Of a stretch of DNA of 64,000 nucleotides, positions 62,188 through 64,000 are shown piece by piece. Source of the DNA: Phycomyces nitens (Eukaryota > Mucoromycota > Mucoromycetes > Mucorales > Phycomycetaceae); NCBI GenBank assembly GCA_022702545.1, contig JAHRBC010000001.1, forward strand, positions 6,572,001 to 6,636,000, in the 5' to 3' direction. The notes beneath the pieces are model-generated. The model did not search any database. It was given only the letters and a program-made list of their open reading frames with translations, and was not told the origin of the DNA. Position 1 is the first letter of the stretch. Every line of letters begins with the position of its first letter. The translations under genes were made by a program, and so were the position numbers.

Positions 62188-64000
62188 AGCACATTTCACA
62201 AGGCATCGTCTTTTTGGTTTTTGGTTTTTTGAAAGAATAATCAGGATTTAAGAAACAAACAAACAAAAAAGAGTCGATTCTACATCAGTACCCGTTATTT
62301 TATTTTTGCTCATATTTCAGAACAAATATAGTTCTTTATAACAAAGGTTTAATTCGTATAGATCATAATATAGACAATATAATTTAGTTGGCAAGAAAAT
62401 CTGTGCTGAATACTTGCAAGAATACTTGAATCCGTCCTAGACCCTTTGGTTGAACCAGGGAGATATACAATCGGTAGCTCTTTAAACATTTGGTCAATTG
62501 GAAAATACAGGTTGTTTGGTACCTTTTTTTCTTTCTTTCTGAAAAGTACAAATCTGATTGTATAGTGACAAGGCCTAGTTTATTAAGAAGAAGAAAAACA
62601 CACCACATTTAATTACTCTCAGGTCTTCAAGTTATAATTTGGATAATAATTTGTTGTAGACCAATAAACATGTTTCTATAGTAGAATTCGTTCTTCAATC
62701 TTTATACAAAAATATTGGCTTGGTTTACACAAAAGTAATAAGCACACGCCTTTCTTATAATATATTTGGTTTTTTTTTATTTCACTGATTGGTTTGCTCT
62801 TTACAGATTGCTCATATTTGTATTTTCCTGATGGTTTAGAGGCTAAAGGCAATTTATTTAGATAATGATACCACAAATATATTATTGAAATCAATCAATG
62901 TTTATTAGAAGAATAAATAAATAAAAACCACTGAATTAATAGTTAAATGCTCAATATATAGTGTCTTGATGTCTTGATTGTATATATCTATATCTGATCA
63001 TGTTTATTTTGTAAGTATTATTCAAGTGAAATCATTGCCTGTGAACCAACAAGAGTTAATAAATTTGTGTTGGTATATTGATTGAATAATTATATGTGAG
63101 ATCTATTCAAGAATGTCTTGGTACTCTTTTTGAAAATATTGAACTAGAAATTAGATGCTCTAGTGAGCAATTTATTATCATTATCCAGGTACGATACATT
63201 GTAATAGATACTATATCTATATTCAATAAATATATGACTCTATTTTACATTCTAGACCATAAGCCAAAAACAATGTACCTTGGATTTTGACATTATGGAA
63301 TCCAAAAAAAAAAGCTCGGCATTGAAACATTTAACAAAAAACCAAAGATTACTTAATGATAATTAGTAATACTTGATGAGCACACTTGTAAAACATCTCT
63401 TTAGAGTAAGAGGAGCTCATATCAGTCTCTATCAGTGATTTTCCCATGTTTTTTATTGGTTTGGAGAGTCCATAAGCTCAGCAAGGCGTGGAGATAAAGT
63501 ATTTGCTCCATTTTTATTTTAAATCCGTTTGTTTTGGTAAGAATCTGGGCCTAATGTCATAAGATATGCTGGAAACCTAAATATATAAATTTACCACGTA
63601 CCAAGAGCAACATATAGTCTTAATCCATAATATATATGCAGTGATTTTAATGATCTAGGCAAAACACAAGTGTTTGGAAAATTGATTATTTCGTACATTG
63701 CTGTAGCTGTATCAATATACCTGTTGCCAAAAGAGAATACAATCAGATTAATAAACGAATAGCCAAGGTTGTCTTCAGCTATCTTTGAGACATCTTTTAT
63801 TATAATATTCTAGATTGATTATACACGAATATGGACATACAATCTGCTTGTGTAAAATGACCTCCCTTGACATCCGTGTACTTTGGTAATTCAAATGTTC
63901 TTAAAAATAACCTATTAGACTTGAAAGCTATTAATATTTTCAATGTTAGATACTGTGGTAAAACCACCATAGTACAATAATTTATTATGGGATAACAAAA
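62188..64000. other. Terminal AT-rich spacer
   Basis: No coding frame with motif or splice support to the window end. Short ORFs (62384-62608 minus, 62676-62894 minus, 63096-63290 plus) are AT-driven. It starts with the SEC23 3' region (TTTTTGG repeats near 62211-62230). Confidence 0.55.

Overview
The window is nuclear DNA from a filamentous fungus, most likely an early-diverging lineage (Mucoromycota, Mucoromycotina-like). The evidence is the compact, intron-rich genes (introns mostly 45-110 nt, with a few candidates near 40 nt), the AT-rich and microsatellite-rich spacers, CT-rich leaders, and a gene set with an HSPA12-like Hsp70, a FAR1-type DNA-binding protein, an SPX-RING ligase, a stefin-like cystatin, SCOC and GSKIP. 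No genus is claimed. I rebuilt exon structures by hand from splice sites and reading-frame closure. Every full gene model below has a coding length that is a multiple of three.

Layout. 1-1.4 kb: decayed ORF fragments. 1.4-13.6 kb, minus strand: an HSPA12-like Hsp70, an HBS1/SKI7 dual locus (ribosome rescue GTPase and exosome-adaptor isoform) and a large DH-PH Rho exchange factor. 15.2-17.6 kb: an F-box protein diverging from GTP cyclohydrolase I. 17.8-24.2 kb: an unassigned Ala-Pro-rich protein, a cystatin and a membrane RING-H2 ligase. 25.3-28.4 kb: a decayed ORF and an Arg/Ser-rich protein. 29.0-36.3 kb: a D-2-hydroxyacid dehydrogenase, a BAR-SH3 protein and, diverging from it, V-ATPase subunit a. 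37.2-42.8 kb: an M13 peptidase homologue that has lost its catalytic residues, and an SPX-RING ubiquitin ligase. 44.3-53.1 kb: a FAR1-type polyQ transcription factor, SCOC, GSKIP and a vacuolar-type amino acid transporter. 55.3-56.4 kb: a pseudogene. 57.7-62.2 kb: PP1 catalytic subunit and SEC23. The rest is AT-rich spacer.

The genes are mostly housekeeping (trafficking, vacuole, cell polarity, translation quality control) and do not form a biosynthetic cluster, mobile island or defence system. The most interesting points are the catalytically dead M13 homologue, the mutually exclusive terminal exons of HBS1/SKI7, the SPX-RING gene with a stop-start overlapping uORF, a CACGTG promoter site and a CaaX-like tail, 9-10 nt microexons, candidate GC-AG introns, and repeated palindromic T(n)A(n) tracts at acceptors and in leaders.
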